Shown here piece by piece: positions 1 to 9,122 of a stretch of 64,000 nt of DNA. The DNA is from CAVWDI01 sp963793095. GTDB lineage: Bacteria; Chloroflexota; Anaerolineae; Anaerolineales; UBA4823. Below the pieces are notes generated by a model. The model was not told the origin of the DNA. It made no database searches and saw nothing but the letters and a program-made list of their open reading frames with translations. The stretch is from contig CAWBYY010000004.1 of the NCBI GenBank assembly GCA_963793095.1, positions 186,001 to 250,000 on the forward strand, written 5' to 3'. The number at the start of each line of letters is the position of its first letter. The stretch's first letter is position 1. The position numbers and the translations under genes were made by a program.

Positions 1-363
1 GTTGCATACCATGATCCCTGTTACCTCGGAAGAGTAAATGGAATATATGATCCCCCCCGTGAGCTGATAAAAGCCATCCCTGGAATCGATCTGGTTGAAA
101 TGTCACATAATCGCGAAACCAGTCTCTGCTGCGGCGGTGGAGGAGGCGGGATGTGGCTGGATGGATACCAATGGGAAAGAGCTCATGTCCGGCTTTCTGA
201 ATGGCGAGTTCGCGAAGCAGTTTCTGCAGGTGCTGAGATATTAGCCGTTGCTTGCCCTTACGAACCACCCAGGTTTGAAGATGCTGCAAAAATGGTTCAG
301 GGCACCTCTACTTTAATTATTAAGGACGTTATCGAATTATTAGCTGACTCTATTGAAGAATAG
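1..363 (+). CDS. C-terminal part of a CCG-domain iron-sulfur oxidoreductase (5' end outside window)
   Basis: The reading frame is open from base 1 and stops at 361-363, so only about 120 C-terminal residues are seen. They carry a typical CCG domain: an HDPCYLGR motif, then a CCGGGGGG cysteine pair and a late ACPYE cysteine. This domain in HdrB/D, GlpC and LldE-type proteins binds a cysteine-ligated cluster and passes electrons. The segment closely resembles the C-terminus of the EtfD-like protein at 2144-4136, so two paralogous iron-sulfur proteins flank etfBA. Position directly upstream of etfB (31-bp gap) suggests it is an electron partner of the flavoprotein. The N-terminal architecture, whether ferredoxin, membrane or flavin domain, cannot be judged. 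Confidence 0.85.
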   Translation, partial: VAYHDPCYLGRVNGIYDPPRELIKAIPGIDLVEMSHNRETSLCCGGGGGGMWLDGYQWERAHVRLSEWRVREAVSAGAEILAVACPYEPPRFEDAAKMVQGTSTLIIKDVIELLADSIEE

Positions 364-394
364 CATTTTTACTCTCGCATAAAGGAGGGCTCTT

Positions 395-1159
395 ATGAAC
401 ATTGTGGTTATCGAAAAACTTGTACCCGACCTGGTTGAAGAATTGGAAATCAGTGATACAGGTACTTCACTCGATATGGAATGGCTGAGATTGATCATAA
501 ATGAATTTGATGATCATGCTCTGGAACAGGCAATCTTGATAAAAGAAAGTTCTGATGCGCATATAACAGTAATATCCCCACAATTTGAGGGAGTCGATGA
601 TATTCTGTTTACCGCAATATCAAAGGGAGCAGACCGTGTAATTAAATTAGTGGGCGACTTTGAAAACGATTTGAACAGCCATGCATTGGCAAGAGCGCTT
701 TCCAATATTGTTAAGGAAATCAACCCTGATCTGGTTCTAACCGGCGTCCAGGCGAATAACGATCTGGACGGCTCAGTTGGCCCATTACTCTCGGAATATT
801 TAGGAATTCCATATGTTGGATATGTGGCAGGAGTATCGATCGAAAATGAGAATGTTAAAGTGCGGAAGGAATACCCTGGAGGATTAGGCGCCGAAATGCT
901 TGTCACGATGCCCGCCCTTCTTGGAATTCAGGCGGCTGAATCGCCTCCTCGCTATGTGGCTATCAGTAAAATCCGCCAGGCTATGAAGACAGCAGAAATT
1001 GTAGAAATGGATGTTTCAGACTTAGATACGAGTGGTGGTCCACCAGTAAACCGGATGTACCTGCCTGAATCAGGTGAAAGAGCGACCATGATAGAAGGAG
1101 ATGAAGAGCAAGTTGCAGCTAGATTAATTGAGATCTTCAAGGAATTGGATGTACTGTAA
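395..1159 (+). CDS. etfB: Electron transfer flavoprotein, beta subunit
   Basis: A 254-residue EtfB-type protein. The N-terminus matches the family pattern (KLVPDLVEEL, then a segment ending in NEFDDHALEQA), and the middle has the nucleotide-binding stretch LTGVQANNDLDGSVGPLL found in Etf small subunits. EtfB binds AMP or a second flavin and, with EtfA, takes electrons from dehydrogenases. In bifurcating Etfs it holds the bifurcating FAD, but nothing here proves that mode. The start is set by AAGGAGG ending 6 bases before ATG. The stop overlaps an alternative start of etfA (TAATG). It lies between two CCG iron-sulfur proteins, the usual context for Etf linked to a quinone or heterodisulfide-type oxidoreductase. 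Confidence 0.93.
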   Translation: MNIVVIEKLVPDLVEELEISDTGTSLDMEWLRLIINEFDDHALEQAILIKESSDAHITVISPQFEGVDDILFTAISKGADRVIKLVGDFENDLNSHALARALSNIVKEINPDLVLTGVQANNDLDGSVGPLLSEYLGIPYVGYVAGVSIENENVKVRKEYPGGLGAEMLVTMPALLGIQAAESPPRYVAISKIRQAMKTAEIVEMDVSDLDTSGGPPVNRMYLPESGERATMIEGDEEQVAARLIEIFKELDVL

Positions 1160-1176
1160 TGCCAAGGAGGAGCGAG

Positions 1177-2130
1177 ATGACACAAGACATATACGTAATT
1201 ATCGAACATCTTCAAGGAAATATCCTGGATATTTCCTATGTTATGCTGGCTGCTGCAAAAGAACTTTCTGTTACAACAGGTGGAAATGTTACTGCAGTTC
1301 TACTGGGGGAAAATTGCAAGGAACTATCGAGTAATTTTAATGCAGATACAGTTCTCTATATTGAACACAAGTCTCTGGCTCACTTTACTTCCGATGCATA
1401 TCAGAACACTCTTACAGATTTGATAGAAAAAGAAAACCCGCGGGTTGTGTTGTTCGGAAACACATCAATTGGTTCTGACATAGCGGGTGTAATTTCAGCC
1501 CGATTGGGATTACCCCTGATAAATTCATGCAAAAAATTTGAAAATGGAAAATACATTAGCCAGATATGCGGTGGAAAAATAAATGTAGAAGGTGATCTTC
1601 CAGAACCAACAGCGCTTATAACTATGCTTCCTGGTGGTTACAAATTAGAAAATGGTAAAACGGATAAACCACCGGAAATTATAAATTACGATCCACCTTC
1701 ATTAGATAATTTAAACGTCATGTTTATCAAATATTTGGAACCTGAAACAAGTGATGTGGATATAACTCAACAGAAAATCTTGGTCTCAGTAGGTAGAGGT
1801 ATCCAAACTGAAGATAATTTAGATCTTGCAATTGAATTAGCTAAAATTTTAGGTGGAACAGTTTGCGCTTCCCGACCAGTTGTAGATCAGGGTTGGTTGC
1901 CGATTTCGCGTATGGTCGGAAAATCTGGAAAGAATGTGAAACCAAAGCTATATTTTGCTCTGGGTATAAGTGGTGCACCTGAGCATATAGAAGGTATCAT
2001 GGATAGTGAAACCATAATTGCAATCAACACCGATCCATCAGCACCAATCTTTGATATCGCTACATACGGAGCTGAAGTTGATTTACTAGATTTGACTGAA
2101 TTATTGATTGAGAAAATAGAGGCGGGTTAA
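1177..2130 (+). CDS. etfA: Electron transfer flavoprotein, alpha subunit
   Basis: A 317-residue EtfA. The C-terminal FAD domain is clear: VSVGRGIQ, ASRPVVDQGW, the flavin-contact stretch ALGISGAPEHIEGI and NTDPSAPIF are the standard Etf-alpha signatures. It forms the heterodimer with EtfB and holds the electron-shuttling FAD. An in-frame ATG at 1159 overlaps the etfB stop, but I prefer ATG 1177 because AAGGAGG (1164-1170) sits six bases before it. The stop is followed at once by the membrane iron-sulfur protein, so etfB, etfA and that gene look like one transcription unit. The specific donor cannot be told from sequence. Confidence 0.93.
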   Translation: MTQDIYVIIEHLQGNILDISYVMLAAAKELSVTTGGNVTAVLLGENCKELSSNFNADTVLYIEHKSLAHFTSDAYQNTLTDLIEKENPRVVLFGNTSIGSDIAGVISARLGLPLINSCKKFENGKYISQICGGKINVEGDLPEPTALITMLPGGYKLENGKTDKPPEIINYDPPSLDNLNVMFIKYLEPETSDVDITQQKILVSVGRGIQTEDNLDLAIELAKILGGTVCASRPVVDQGWLPISRMVGKSGKNVKPKLYFALGISGAPEHIEGIMDSETIIAINTDPSAPIFDIATYGAEVDLLDLTELLIEKIEAG

Positions 2131-2143
2131 GGTGGATAGTTAT

Positions 2144-4136
2144 ATGTCATATGGAACAATTAAAACAATTCTTGTTCTATTGGGGCTAATTATTACCTTT
2201 TGGATTTTTGGTAATCGAATCTATCAATTACTCTGGCTCAATTTACGTCGCGGACAGTCAAGCAATATATCAAAAAATTGGACAGAAAGAATCAGATCCG
2301 TGTTGATATATGTAGCTGCTCAAAAACGATTATTTCGTTTTTTAATTCCTGGAACAGCTCACTTTTTTATATTCTGGGGTTTTGTTTTTCTTTCATTGAC
2401 GATTCTTCAAGCTATTATTGAAGGATTAACAGCATTTAAGGAACCCCCCTTTAAAATTCCGGTTCTGGATACTTTTGGCCCACTTGCTTTTGTTCAAGAC
2501 TATCTTTTCAGTATTAGTAATATTGGCAGTTATTTATGCGCTTTATGTCAGAGTTATTGTAAATCCGGAAAGATATAAAGGAAGTCACCGAGAACAAGGG
2601 ATCCTTGTGCTAGTTTTTATTCTTACTATTATGGTTAGTTTATTAATCATGAATGGAATTCGAATAAACCTGGGTTTGGATCCCCTTGCGAATTGGCGTC
2701 CAATATCCTCATATGTAGGAAGTTTTTTTTCAGGTTTGACTGTGAGAACACAGATCATTATTGAAGAATCTGCCTATTGGATTCATCTTATTGTTGTGCT
2801 ATTGTTCTTAACTGAACTTCCAATTGGTAAACATTTTCATGTAATTACTTCAGTGCCGGCTGTATTTTTACGAAACCTTGATCCTAAAGGAAAATTATCG
2901 GCACCACAAGAGATTAACGGTGATATTGGTGTAAGTCAAGTTGAACAATTTAGCTGGAGACAAATGCTCGACTTCTACACTTGCACTGAGTGTGGTCGCT
3001 GTCAGGATGTATGCCCGGCATATATTAGTGGACTAACACTTTCTCCAAAATTATTAATGATGAATTTAAGAGACAATTTAAAGGAAAGTGGGGAGGTATT
3101 GTCATCAAAGTCAGATAATGGGGGACCTTCAAAAAAATTGGTTGGAGATGTAATAACAGAACAGGTTTTATGGGCGTGTACTACCTGTTTAGCGTGTGAC
3201 CAGGAATGTCCACTATTTATTGAACATGTTACACCTATCGTAGATATGAGGCGATCTTTAGTCCTCCAAGGTAAAGTGGATGAAGAATTGCAGGAAACCT
3301 TAATCAACCTGAGTAGATATGGGAATTCATTTGGACAATCCGCCCGAGCTCGTGCCAGGTGGACTCGCAGCTTAGAACCCAAAGTAAAAGACGCCAGAAA
3401 GGAAACTGTCGAATATTTGTGGTTCCTGGGAGACTATGCGTCATTGAGCCCGACATTATCAGAAATTACACAGAAAACAGCGGAAGTTTTCAATCAGGCG
3501 GGTCTGGATTTCGGCATACTTTTTGAAGGCGAACAAAATTCTGGGAATGATGTCCGCAGGGTAGGAGAAGAAGGCTTGTTTGAAATGCTCGTTGAAAATA
3601 ATATTGAAGAATTAAATAAATCCGAGCATAAATTTATTGTTACAACCGACCCGCATACTTACAACACACTTATAAATGAGTACCCATCAAACAACGGAAA
3701 AAATGTACCGGTTCTTCATTACGCTCAATTATTAGATCAATTGATCTCAGACGGTAGGCTAAAGTTCAAAAATAAATTAAATCTTAATGTAACCTTTCAC
3801 GATCCTTGTTACCTTGGTCGCTACAATGGAATTTATGACGCTCCAAGAAGAGTAATTGAATCGACCGGTTGTTCAATTACAGAGATGCCCAGAAATCGGG
3901 ATAAATCATACTGTTGTGGAGCTGGCGGTGGCCGGATCTGGATGTCGGAAGGTAAATTAACCGAGAGGCCAAGCGAAGCACGGATTAATGAAGCCGTTAG
4001 ATTAAACAATGTAACAGATTTTATTGTAGCATGTCCCAAAGATGTGACAATGTATCAGGATGCAGTAAAAACAACCGCCAATGAAGAGAAAATTCAGGTA
4101 AAGGATCTTATTGAATTAGTCCATGCAGCATTATGA
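2144..4136 (+). CDS. EtfD-like membrane-bound iron-sulfur oxidoreductase (one frameshift near 2505)
   Basis: The gene is split into two overlapping frames that together make one protein of about 663 residues. The N-terminal half has several membrane helices of the nitrate-reductase-gamma/HdrE type. The C-terminal half has a ferredoxin dicluster (CTECGRCQDVCP and CTTCLACDQECP) and a CCG domain (HDPCYLGRYNGIYDAP, then CCGAGGG). The family is thought to oxidise Etf and reduce menaquinone. The frame changes near CTTTTCAG around 2505. Removing one T joins the frames cleanly, and the total length is one base over a multiple of three. The likely start is ATG 2144, with AAGGTGG 8 bases upstream; GTG 2132 is an alternative. 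The stop overlaps the next kinase gene by four bases. I consider a sequence error more likely than a true lesion. Confidence 0.82.
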
Positions 4137-6028
4137 TCAGGGTTCCCATCTCTGCGAAATTAACGCTGAGTTTTTTACTGGTTATTTTATTTACCAGTTT
4201 TGCATTCACAATTATTGGAATTATCTTGATACGCGACCGCATATTGTCAGATGCACGAGAAAAAATTCGTTATGATCTTGACACAGCGAGAGAAATATAC
4301 CTGGGAAAGGTTAACCTTGTAAAAAATGCTGTCAAATCAGCATCCAAGATGACTTGTGTTAATGAAGCTTTGATAGAGGATAAATCGCAGTATGCATACG
4401 ATTGTTTATCAATTGCTAAAATTGGCGAAGGATTGGATTTTATAACCCTTACTGATAAAACAGGAAATGTTGTATTGAGAACGGATAATCCTAGTTTTTC
4501 AGGTGATGACTTAAGCAATCATGAATTCATAAAAGAAGTTTTCGAAACACAGGAATCAATATCAGGAACGATGATCGTTTCAAGTAGTTTCTTACGTAAA
4601 GAATCACCTTCACTTGCTGAAGAACTGGTTACATCGAGCGGCGGCAATCAGAATGCGATGGTGTTAATTTCAGCCGCGCCGGTGATGGATTCGGATAAGA
4701 ATTTAATCGGCGTAATTTACGGGGCTTTACTGCTCAATAATAATGTTGACATTGTCGATGAGATACGGCGAACAGTCTTCCATAATCTGCGCTATAAAGG
4801 GAAAGATATTGGCGTTGCTTCAATATTTCAGGATAATTTAAACATTTCGACCTTTATAAAAAATCAGGATGGCTCACGGGCATTAGGTACAAATATTTCT
4901 GATGATATCTATAATCAGGTTATTGGCGACCAAAGGAGATGGATAGGCAGAGATAATGTTGGAAATAACTGGTATATCTCAGCATATGAGCCAGTAAATG
5001 ACATCAATTACCAAACTGTCGGCATCCTGCATCTTGGAGTATTGGAACAAAGATATCTGGATATTATTGATGAAACCGTGTTTGCCTTCTTTGGTATTAC
5101 TGGAATCATCATTCTTGTTGCGCTTGGGTTCTCATATATCGTTTCCCGCAATATCTCGATCCCAATCAAGAATTTAGTTACGGCTTCTCAGGAAATTGCA
5201 TCAGGCAATTTTGACGCAAGATTGGATATCAAGTCCAGTACAAAAGATGAGCTTGATGATCTTGCACAGGCATTTAATTCAATGGCGTTTGCTCTTGAAG
5301 AAAGGGATAATGCCATAAAAGAGTATACAAAAAGTAAAATCATGGAAACCGAAAAACTGGCCATGATAGGACAACTCTCGGCAAATGTCGCCCACGAATT
5401 AAATAATCCACTTCAGGGAGTGTTTACTTTTTCACACCTCCTGTTAGAGAAACTTCCTAAAGACAATCCTGACCGGAAATATGTAGAAAAAATCGTAGAA
5501 CAAACCGATCGCTGCAAAACTATCATCAGGGGTTTATTGGATTTCGCAAGGCAACAAAAACCAGATATAACCCTTAGTAATATTAATCTTGTGTTGAATG
5601 ATTGTGTTTCCCTTGTAGAAAACCAGGCTATCTTTCTTAATATCAATATTGAAAAAGATTTTGATGCAAAATTACCGAATATCTATATTGATCCCTCCCA
5701 AATCGAACGGGTATTCCTGAACATCATCATTAACGCTGCCGAAGCAATGCAAACGATTGGTACACTCCGTTTGGAGACAAAATTTGATCCAACAGTTAAT
5801 TTTATTGAAGTCCATTTCAGCGATTCTGGCCCTGGTATTAAGCCGGAGGATATCGACAGGATCTTCGATCCTTTCTTCACTACGAAGGATGTCGGTCACG
5901 GTACAGGTTTGGGTTTAGCAATAAGTTATGGGATTGTCAAAGAACACGGTGGTGATATTGAGGTAAAAAGCGAATTAGGTAAAGGTACAACTTTTATCGT
6001 CAGGCTGCCTGGTGATCTGGGTTTCTGA
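4133..6028 (+). CDS. Membrane sensor histidine kinase (extracytoplasmic sensor, HAMP, HisKA, HATPase)
   Basis: A 631-residue kinase with an N-terminal membrane helix (about residues 8-30), an extracytoplasmic sensor of roughly 280 residues that looks like a double-Cache domain, and a second helix (about 318-340). A HAMP domain follows, then the HisKA box with phosphoacceptor HELNNPL, and an ATPase domain with NAAEAM (N box), DSGPGIKPED (G1) and GTGLGLAIS (G2). It would autophosphorylate on that His in response to an external or redox-linked signal. It overlaps the stop of the EtfD-like gene (ATGA) and is followed 2 bases later by a hybrid regulator, so it is embedded in the redox operon and may control it. 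The ligand is unknown. Confidence 0.92.
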   Translation: MIRVPISAKLTLSFLLVILFTSFAFTIIGIILIRDRILSDAREKIRYDLDTAREIYLGKVNLVKNAVKSASKMTCVNEALIEDKSQYAYDCLSIAKIGEGLDFITLTDKTGNVVLRTDNPSFSGDDLSNHEFIKEVFETQESISGTMIVSSSFLRKESPSLAEELVTSSGGNQNAMVLISAAPVMDSDKNLIGVIYGALLLNNNVDIVDEIRRTVFHNLRYKGKDIGVASIFQDNLNISTFIKNQDGSRALGTNISDDIYNQVIGDQRRWIGRDNVGNNWYISAYEPVNDINYQTVGILHLGVLEQRYLDIIDETVFAFFGITGIIILVALGFSYIVSRNISIPIKNLVTASQEIASGNFDARLDIKSSTKDELDDLAQAFNSMAFALEERDNAIKEYTKSKIMETEKLAMIGQLSANVAHELNNPLQGVFTFSHLLLEKLPKDNPDRKYVEKIVEQTDRCKTIIRGLLDFARQQKPDITLSNINLVLNDCVSLVENQAIFLNINIEKDFDAKLPNIYIDPSQIERVFLNIIINAAEAMQTIGTLRLETKFDPTVNFIEVHFSDSGPGIKPEDIDRIFDPFFTTKDVGHGTGLGLAISYGIVKEHGGDIEVKSELGKGTTFIVRLPGDLGF

Positions 6029-6030
6029 GT

Positions 6031-7176
6031 ATGAATATGGATAGAACTTACAAAGTACTTATCATTGATGATGAAGAGATTGTATTGGAATCCTGTACGG
6101 AAATCCTTTCATCGGAGGATTACCGGATATCCACTGCCAGCAATGGTGCAATGGGATTGGAGCTATTAAAGGAAATCTCGCCAGATATTGTATTTGTCGA
6201 TCTTAAAATGCCAGGAATGTCTGGCATCGAAGTGTTAGAAAAAATCCACGCCCTAGATCCGAAAATTGTAACTGTGGTAATTACCGGTTATGCGACTGTT
6301 AATTCTGCAGTCGAAGCGATGAAACATAATGCCTACGATTTCCTGCCAAAACCATTTACACCAGATGAACTACGCCTGTTAACCAAGAGGGGTCTTGAAA
6401 GAAGAAGGCTTATACTGGAGACCCAGGCATTACGGAGAGAGAAGGAGTTATTGCGAGAGAATTTTGCTGCCATTGTTTCACACGAACTAAAGTCACCCTT
6501 AGGCGCTGTTCAACAGAATTTATATTTTTTATTGGACGAAATAACTGACAAATTAAATGATGAACAGAAGGATAGATTTCAAAGGATAAAAATTCGAATT
6601 TCCGATTTACTCGGACTGGTCAATACCTGGTTGAAAGTATATACAACCGACTTAGATACGATCAGTGAAAATTTCAAACCAGTTGATATGTCAGAATTAG
6701 TGTCAAATGCAGTTGAAAGTGCTCAACCGCATGCAATTCGAAAGGCTATCGATATTGATGTAGAAATTCAGGAACCAATCCATAATGTATTTGGTGATGC
6801 TGGAACTCTCAGCGAAGCAATTGTAAATATATTGAATAATGCAGTGAAGTATTCCCATATTGAAAGCAATGTTGTTGTTAGAGTATATGAAATTGAGGGA
6901 GATGCAATAATTGAAATTGTCGATTCTGGGGTTGGTATTGCTGATGAAGATATCCCTGTGATATTTGACAGTTTCTACAGTGGTCAAACTGATCCATCAA
7001 TTGAAAAAGGGGTTGGGATCGGATTAACCATCAGCAAGAGGATCATAGAGATTCATAATGGGATATTGTCCGTTGAAAGTGAATTAGGAAAAGGAAGCAA
7101 GTTTTTAATAAAATTACCGATATTCGCAAACCAAACAAGTCCAATAAGTGACTCAAGCATTATCACAAATAATTAA
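6031..7176 (+). CDS. Hybrid protein: N-terminal receiver plus histidine kinase
   Basis: A 381-residue cytoplasmic protein. Residues about 5-120 form a receiver domain with acidic pair DDEE, phosphoacceptor Asp in FVDLKMPGMSG and conserved Lys in LPKPF. A HisKA domain follows with SHELKSPL, then an HATPase domain with NILNNAVKYS, DSGVGIADED and GVGIGLTIS. It has no membrane helix and no DNA-binding domain. The receiver-then-kinase order suggests a phosphorelay intermediate fed by the upstream membrane kinase and signalling to the single-domain receiver just downstream. The gap to the preceding gene is 2 bases, so they are translationally coupled. The final output is not visible in these three genes. 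Confidence 0.9.
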   Translation: MNMDRTYKVLIIDDEEIVLESCTEILSSEDYRISTASNGAMGLELLKEISPDIVFVDLKMPGMSGIEVLEKIHALDPKIVTVVITGYATVNSAVEAMKHNAYDFLPKPFTPDELRLLTKRGLERRRLILETQALRREKELLRENFAAIVSHELKSPLGAVQQNLYFLLDEITDKLNDEQKDRFQRIKIRISDLLGLVNTWLKVYTTDLDTISENFKPVDMSELVSNAVESAQPHAIRKAIDIDVEIQEPIHNVFGDAGTLSEAIVNILNNAVKYSHIESNVVVRVYEIEGDAIIEIVDSGVGIADEDIPVIFDSFYSGQTDPSIEKGVGIGLTISKRIIEIHNGILSVESELGKGSKFLIKLPIFANQTSPISDSSIITNN

Positions 7177-7189
7177 TAAGGAGTAAAAG

Positions 7190-7612
7190 ATGAGTGATAA
7201 AACCAGGCTGTTGATTATTGATGATGATCCCGATTTTGTATCAGGAATCAGATCAATACTGGAAAAAGCCGGCTACGATGTAAGTGTTACCTACAATCCG
7301 AAAGATGGATTTGAGGCATTGGAAAAAGAACCCCCGGACCTGCTTCTGCTTGATGTAATGATGGGCAGAGGTGCGGAAGGAATTATGCTGGCAAGGAAAT
7401 TGAGAAAAGATCCGGTTCTACGAGAAATACCAGTTTTGATAATCACCGGAATACGAGAACAGATAGCATATCTCTTCCCGGGTGAACAGGTTCATCCTGG
7501 TTTTGTTGCAGTTGACGAACTTGTTGAAAAGCCAGTCGATCCAGACTTTCTATTGAATCGGGTCAGCGTACTATTGGAGGCATCTGCAGAAAGGAAGAAA
7601 CAGGAAAAATAA
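7190..7612 (+). CDS. Single-domain response regulator (receiver only)
   Basis: A 140-residue receiver domain with acidic pocket DDDP near residue 12, phosphoacceptor Asp in LLLLDVMMG, a Thr-type position in LIITGIRE and Lys in VEKPVDP. There is no effector domain. It follows the hybrid kinase by 13 bases with GGAG upstream of ATG. The stretch between the Thr and Lys motifs is longer than usual (IREQIAYLFPGEQVHPGFVAVDELVEKP), a form often seen in receiver proteins encoded next to Hdr/Mvh or other iron-sulfur operons. It probably acts by protein-protein contact, in a phosphorelay or directly on an enzyme; this is inference. Confidence 0.88.
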   Translation: MSDKTRLLIIDDDPDFVSGIRSILEKAGYDVSVTYNPKDGFEALEKEPPDLLLLDVMMGRGAEGIMLARKLRKDPVLREIPVLIITGIREQIAYLFPGEQVHPGFVAVDELVEKPVDPDFLLNRVSVLLEASAERKKQEK

Positions 7613-7641
7613 TTTAAAATATAGTTTATTGGAGAAAATAT

Positions 7642-8205
7642 ATGGAAGCAACGCTGACTTTCAGTAAAGAAATTGCGAACCTCTTATATGCCGAGCATGG
7701 GAATCCTATTCGTGATTGCATCCAGTGCGGAACTTGTTCAGGATCATGCCCGGCAGTTGAATACATGGACCATTCACCCAGACAGTTAATCGCCATGATC
7801 GGTGCGGACATGAAAGAAGAAGTAATGGAGAGCAACACTTACTGGTCCTGCGCTTCATGTTATCAATGCAATGTGCGCTGTCCAGCAGGCATTGATATCG
7901 CCGGTATGATGTATGGTCTAAAGCGATACTCGATGTGGAGAGAGAGATATAAGGAAGGGCTTGTTGGGCCTCAATTTAACGAAAGCTTTATGAAGATGAT
8001 CATGCGCACTGGAAGATCATTCGAGCCGGTTCTAGCTCCAACTTATGTATTCAAACTTGGAGCCAAGGATATGTTTGACGAAGCAATGATGGCAACTTCC
8101 TTATTTTTTAAAGGCAGGATGTCTCTAATTCCAAAGAGGATAAAAAGGATTGAAGATTTCAGAAAAATGGTTAAACGCATAATCCCCTTTGGAGGTGACG
8201 CGTGA
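7642..8205 (+). CDS. hdrC: Heterodisulfide reductase-like subunit C (ferredoxin dicluster)
   Basis: A 187-residue protein with two [4Fe-4S] motifs: CIQCGTCSGSCP (Cys 26, 29, 32, 36) and CASCYQCNVRCP (Cys 70, 73, 76, 80). This is the HdrC arrangement. HdrC wires electrons from HdrA to HdrB. The C-terminal 90 residues are basic and helical. GGAG lies upstream of ATG. The stop overlaps the GTG start of hdrB by four bases. In a bacterium without methanogenesis the HdrABC set usually works with MvhADG or other partners on an acceptor other than CoM-S-S-CoB; the acceptor here is unknown. Confidence 0.93.
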   Translation: MEATLTFSKEIANLLYAEHGNPIRDCIQCGTCSGSCPAVEYMDHSPRQLIAMIGADMKEEVMESNTYWSCASCYQCNVRCPAGIDIAGMMYGLKRYSMWRERYKEGLVGPQFNESFMKMIMRTGRSFEPVLAPTYVFKLGAKDMFDEAMMATSLFFKGRMSLIPKRIKRIEDFRKMVKRIIPFGGDA

Positions 8206-9068
8206 AACAATTTGCTTATTACCCCGGATGCTCGCTTGAAAGCCTTTCGGTGAGTTATGACCAATCAGCACTTGAATCCGCAAAAGCGTTAGACATAGAA
8301 CTGAAAGAAATTATTGATTGGAATTGCTGCGGCGCAACATCATATTTTCATGCCGATGAGTTATTGGCTTATACCCTTGTTGCCCGGAATCTGGCTATTG
8401 CAGAAATGGATGGCCTGGATTTTGTAGCCCCATGCAGCGGTTGCTACAAAAATGCATATTTTACAAATCAATATCTTAAAGAGGATCCGGATTTAGCCGA
8501 CCATATAAATTACGCATTGGAAGCAGATAACTTACATCTTGAAGGCAAGTTAAGTGTAAAACACTTGATTGAAGTTTTTATTGATGATGTCGGTTTGGAA
8601 TCGATTAAGGAAAAAGTTAACCACCCTTTAAAGGATCTCAGGGTAGCTGCATACTATGGCTGCCAGCTTGTTCGCCCACGGAAAGATGGGGAAAATGTTG
8701 AAGATCCCCAATTTTTCGAGGATCTGATCTCTGCCATTGGAGCTGAGAATGTTAATTATGGCAATAAAATGCGTTGCTGCGGCGGATCATTAATAATGAC
8801 AAACCGGGCAGCCGCTTTGGATATGGTTTACCAGCTTTTGTTAGATGCAGATAAAAATCAAACCGATGTAATTGCAACAATATGCCCATTATGCAACGTA
8901 AATTTAGAAGCTTATCAATCACAGGTAAATCAAGAATATAAATCCAAATTTAAAATACCAGTTATGTACTTTACACAATTACTAGGACTGGCTTTAGGCA
9001 TAGAGCCAGATCGTTTAGGAATTGGTAAAGAACTGGTATCAGCAAGAATTCTTAAACAATTCGAATAA
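8202..9068 (+). CDS. hdrB: Heterodisulfide reductase-like subunit B (two CCG domains)
   Basis: A 288-residue HdrB. The first CCG domain has PGCSLES (Cys 10), NCCGATS (Cys 42-43) and PCSGCYKN. The second has YYGCQLVRP, MRCCGGS and CPLCNVN. In characterised HdrB these cysteines hold two unusual non-cubane [4Fe-4S] clusters that cleave a disulfide. All the expected cysteines are present, so it should be catalytic. The start is GTG with a strong GGAGGTGA, overlapping the end of hdrC. It is followed 54 bases later by hdrA. The substrate need not be a heterodisulfide in this organism. Confidence 0.93.
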   Translation: MKQFAYYPGCSLESLSVSYDQSALESAKALDIELKEIIDWNCCGATSYFHADELLAYTLVARNLAIAEMDGLDFVAPCSGCYKNAYFTNQYLKEDPDLADHINYALEADNLHLEGKLSVKHLIEVFIDDVGLESIKEKVNHPLKDLRVAAYYGCQLVRPRKDGENVEDPQFFEDLISAIGAENVNYGNKMRCCGGSLIMTNRAAALDMVYQLLLDADKNQTDVIATICPLCNVNLEAYQSQVNQEYKSKFKIPVMYFTQLLGLALGIEPDRLGIGKELVSARILKQFE

Positions 9069-9122
9069 CAAAAATTATTAAAAATACAGTGAAGCATTCA
9101 TTACCCTTAAAGGAGAAAATCT

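Noticed and set aside
2475..2580. Programmed ribosomal frameshift in the EtfD-like gene
   Set aside because: No slippery heptamer with downstream structure is evident, and the same kind of single-base shift occurs in many unrelated genes here, so sequence error is simpler.
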